This document shows positions 63,001 through 64,000 of a stretch of DNA of 64,000 nt, one piece after another. How positions within the stretch are numbered: position 1 is the first letter of the stretch; each line of letters begins with the position of its first letter. The notes under the pieces are model-generated. The model ran no database searches, was not told the DNA's origin, and saw only the letters and a program-made list of their open reading frames with translations. The position numbers and the translations under genes were made by a program. This DNA is from Parashewanella tropica (lineage in GTDB: Bacteria > Pseudomonadota > Gammaproteobacteria > Enterobacterales > Shewanellaceae): the NCBI RefSeq assembly GCF_004358445.1, contig NZ_CP037951.1, forward strand, positions 545,501 through 609,500, given 5' to 3'.

Positions 63001-64000
63001 CCAAGATAGCAGTGAAAACGACCCTCAAGAATCCGCTCATGTTGCTTCTAGTATTGATAGCGCAAAAAACCTTGATGTACTGCAAGGTCTTCCTGTACTC
63101 AAGATATCGGCCAAAGATTTCCAATTTAAAGGGTATAAATTAGGTAGCTTGAGCTTGCAAGGCCAGCCTGAATCACAAGGCTATAAGTTGAAGCAAATTA
63201 CCTTGACCACTCCAAAAACAAAAGTCGTGGGCTCGGGTGATTGGTTGGCGCCCACTGCAAACGCGGTCGGAGCTACGCAACTTAACTTTAATATTGAAGC
63301 GCAAGAATTTGAAGCGGTATCCAAGCAGCTTGATATTAAGCCTGGGATCAAAGAAGCACCGTTAACAGTGTCACTGTCGACTCACTGGAAGGGTGCGCCT
63401 TATGACTTTGATCTTTCAAGATTAAATGGCGATGTGAGCTTTCAGTTAGGTAAAGGGCATTTATCAGAAGTGAGTGACAAAGGGGCAAGGATTTTTTCTT
63501 TATTCAGTTTGGACTCATTGTTAAGAAAACTTTCGTTTGATTTTTCTGATGTATTTGGAAAAGGCTTGTATTTCAACTCGTTTAAAGGAAATTTACGGAT
63601 TGATGATGGTGTGGTCAAAACCACAAATACCGAAATGGATGCGGTAGCGGGTACTATGCGGGTTAGAGGATATACTGACTTAACCAAGCAAAGTTTGAAC
63701 TATGACGTTCGTTTTTCGCCTAAGCTAGCATCAAGTGTACCTACAGTAGTCTTGCTCAGTACACCGGGCTGGGCAATCGGGTTGGGCGCATTTGCATTGA
63801 CTAAGGTATTGGAGCCTGTAATTGAAGTTATTTCGGAAATTCGTTTTCGTTTAACAGGAACAATGTCTAAGCCAAAACTGGAAGAAGTTGAGCGTAAAAG
63901 TAAGGAAATTGAAATTCCAGATGCGGTATTACGTGAAGTGAACCCAAGTGCAGTGCGAACAAAAGAACCTAAGCCAGAAGCTGAGACAACGCCTGACACT
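60002..64000 (+). CDS. yhdP: YhdP family AsmA-like membrane protein (3' end beyond window)
   Basis: From the ATG at 60002 (an in-frame GTG at 59987 overlaps the rng stop) the frame runs without a stop to the window edge, 1333 codons. It starts with one membrane helix (MLSRILQISWKILAGFLVLFALLVSLIRGLLPQLDG). A long periplasmic chain of beta-rich AsmA/TamB-like repeats follows. Conserved late segments are VSFQLGKGHLSEVSDKGARIFSLFSLDSLLRKLSFDFSDVFGKG and a PTVVLLSTPGWAIGLGAFALTKVLEPVIE region. YhdP is one of three proteins (with TamB and YdbH) that carry phospholipids to the outer membrane. E. coli YhdP has 1266 residues; the acidic, Pro-rich end here suggests the stop is near. Confidence 0.93.
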   Translation, partial: MLSRILQISWKILAGFLVLFALLVSLIRGLLPQLDGARDELIKLIEDTYQIQVYVGSLSAQWQAYGPSITVDNLVLPEQENLPSTLILQQVQVKLDFWQTLLTLSPKIENVRVDGVHVGLKLDQLKNEEGKLTQDLTKDISQQISSNATPTQLDWLYQLLFEQLHRYSLSDVSIQLLSHDRQYEPIHIQNFHWLNRGDRHRGQGELKLDNNSDALEYLALKFDFHGDGSQPETIKGQVYLEANALDLGEWSAKHQSTKNQLAEINLQGVVNLQAWANFNDRRWQSGLIRFKPSWLKWNLDDDVQRFEINKGEFSWLNTDKGFRLRSDRLDFVSNDSSWHGLSLAADYQNQQLLAQISKIDLAWLEPLLPLIPQLPNQMLTQWHQLQPQGLIGETQIIYSPNSGIKLDSQLHQISWKSINNGLGAAPFDANVQLQADKLFVALPEQSYQLDFGDEFVEALHLKGEPLTASVDLSEGQILVPNFRFYNSDIDIQGKAKIDASEKAGMALAANVGVHDIGHAFLYFPQLVMGKDLTDYLTGALVAGKIPEAKVVWNGNFSDFPFNNHSGVFQAGFELSDGTFRFQPDWPDIEKLSLSALFENERMDLHVKKGQLIKVPIDGAHVFIPVMEENSKLGIQAELYPKGEDATEVLQSSPLSDSVGEVLNIVQVQGKVKGVLDLNIPLYEDGKEQIRGQISLKNNPVYVSEPGIELQKVTGDVRFQNDVVEGDGITAQLYQQPTRISFDTKPQADATHLHLSLGSHWKLSKLPAEFENPLSPFYSGSMDLKAKLKMIFSDSGYSLQGTVGSDLVGVNLDLPEMLAKKAKEVKPLQAEIVGDNKQLSMSVKLADQAEFWGSFDPKYQNRLQAYDILIGRLFQPGDVLNSKGGQLRTELKRVNLENWMPVIDAFTVNDQQAPTNLELQSTKKPSFFPDLVSIQSQIEQLDFIGQPFKHLQMNAHPEEGNWVFHTSSDNYAGKMTFHKNWERDGISIDASKLYLFADDKTQDSSENDPQESAHVASSIDSAKNLDVLQGLPVLKISAKDFQFKGYKLGSLSLQGQPESQGYKLKQITLTTPKTKVVGSGDWLAPTANAVGATQLNFNIEAQEFEAVSKQLDIKPGIKEAPLTVSLSTHWKGAPYDFDLSRLNGDVSFQLGKGHLSEVSDKGARIFSLFSLDSLLRKLSFDFSDVFGKGLYFNSFKGNLRIDDGVVKTTNTEMDAVAGTMRVRGYTDLTKQSLNYDVRFSPKLASSVPTVVLLSTPGWAIGLGAFALTKVLEPVIEVISEIRFRLTGTMSKPKLEEVERKSKEIEIPDAVLREVNPSAVRTKEPKPEAETTPDT

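Noticed and set aside
60673-63999. Several 60-100 codon minus-strand frames under yhdP
   Set aside because: All lie opposite the continuous YhdP reading frame and are shadows of it.

Overview
The window is chromosomal DNA from a moderately AT-rich gammaproteobacterium of the Shewanella type. Signs are the gene orders rpmE-malic enzyme, rpsF-priB-rpsR-rplI, mreBCD-maf-rng-yhdP and a complete MSHA pilus locus headed by a CsrD/MshH homologue, plus MotX (sodium-driven polar flagellum) and DUF3016 and DUF417 proteins. Eukaryote-like proteins (a tyrosine phosphatase and a probable death-domain protein) suggest a host-associated member such as Parashewanella; that placement is inference.

Layout. 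1-1857: accessory block on the minus strand with two related small secreted proteins and a protein with probable tandem death-fold domains. 2059-5000: pntAB transhydrogenase. 5294-12337: motX, rnr, an inserted tyrosine phosphatase gene, rlmB and the S6-PriB-S18-L9 ribosomal operon behind a candidate S6:S18 autoregulatory leader. 12474-19130: a 1477-residue membrane c-di-GMP enzyme (sensor-PAS-GGDEF-EAL) in tight linkage with a secreted patatin/barrel protein. 19139-27212, mostly minus: a DHFR-like reductase, ftsN, argS, an amino-acid racemase, small membrane proteins and priA. 27459-34599: rpmE, malic enzyme, cmoM, glutamate decarboxylase, TraB/GumN and DUF3016 proteins, and HU.

35046-54424: the MSHA type IV pilus locus: csrD, then the assembly genes mshI-I1-J-K-L-M-N-E-G-F, mostly overlapping by a few bases, then the pilin genes (three MshA-type major-pilin paralogues, mshC, D, O, P) and mshQ. 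The N-terminus of MshE carries the c-di-GMP-binding MshEN pattern, so c-di-GMP enzymes such as the one at 12474 could plausibly influence this pilus. 55346-64000: mreBCD, maf, rng and yhdP (cut by the window end).

Non-coding structure is the less ordinary part. There is a palindromic repeat region at 24356-24590, a 266-bp element with 24-bp inverted ends at 34656-34921 whose end sequence recurs as a short hairpin between mreB and mreC (56400-56444), and inverted-repeat leaders before mshI, mshB and mreB. No tRNA, rRNA, CRISPR array, complete insertion sequence or prophage was seen.
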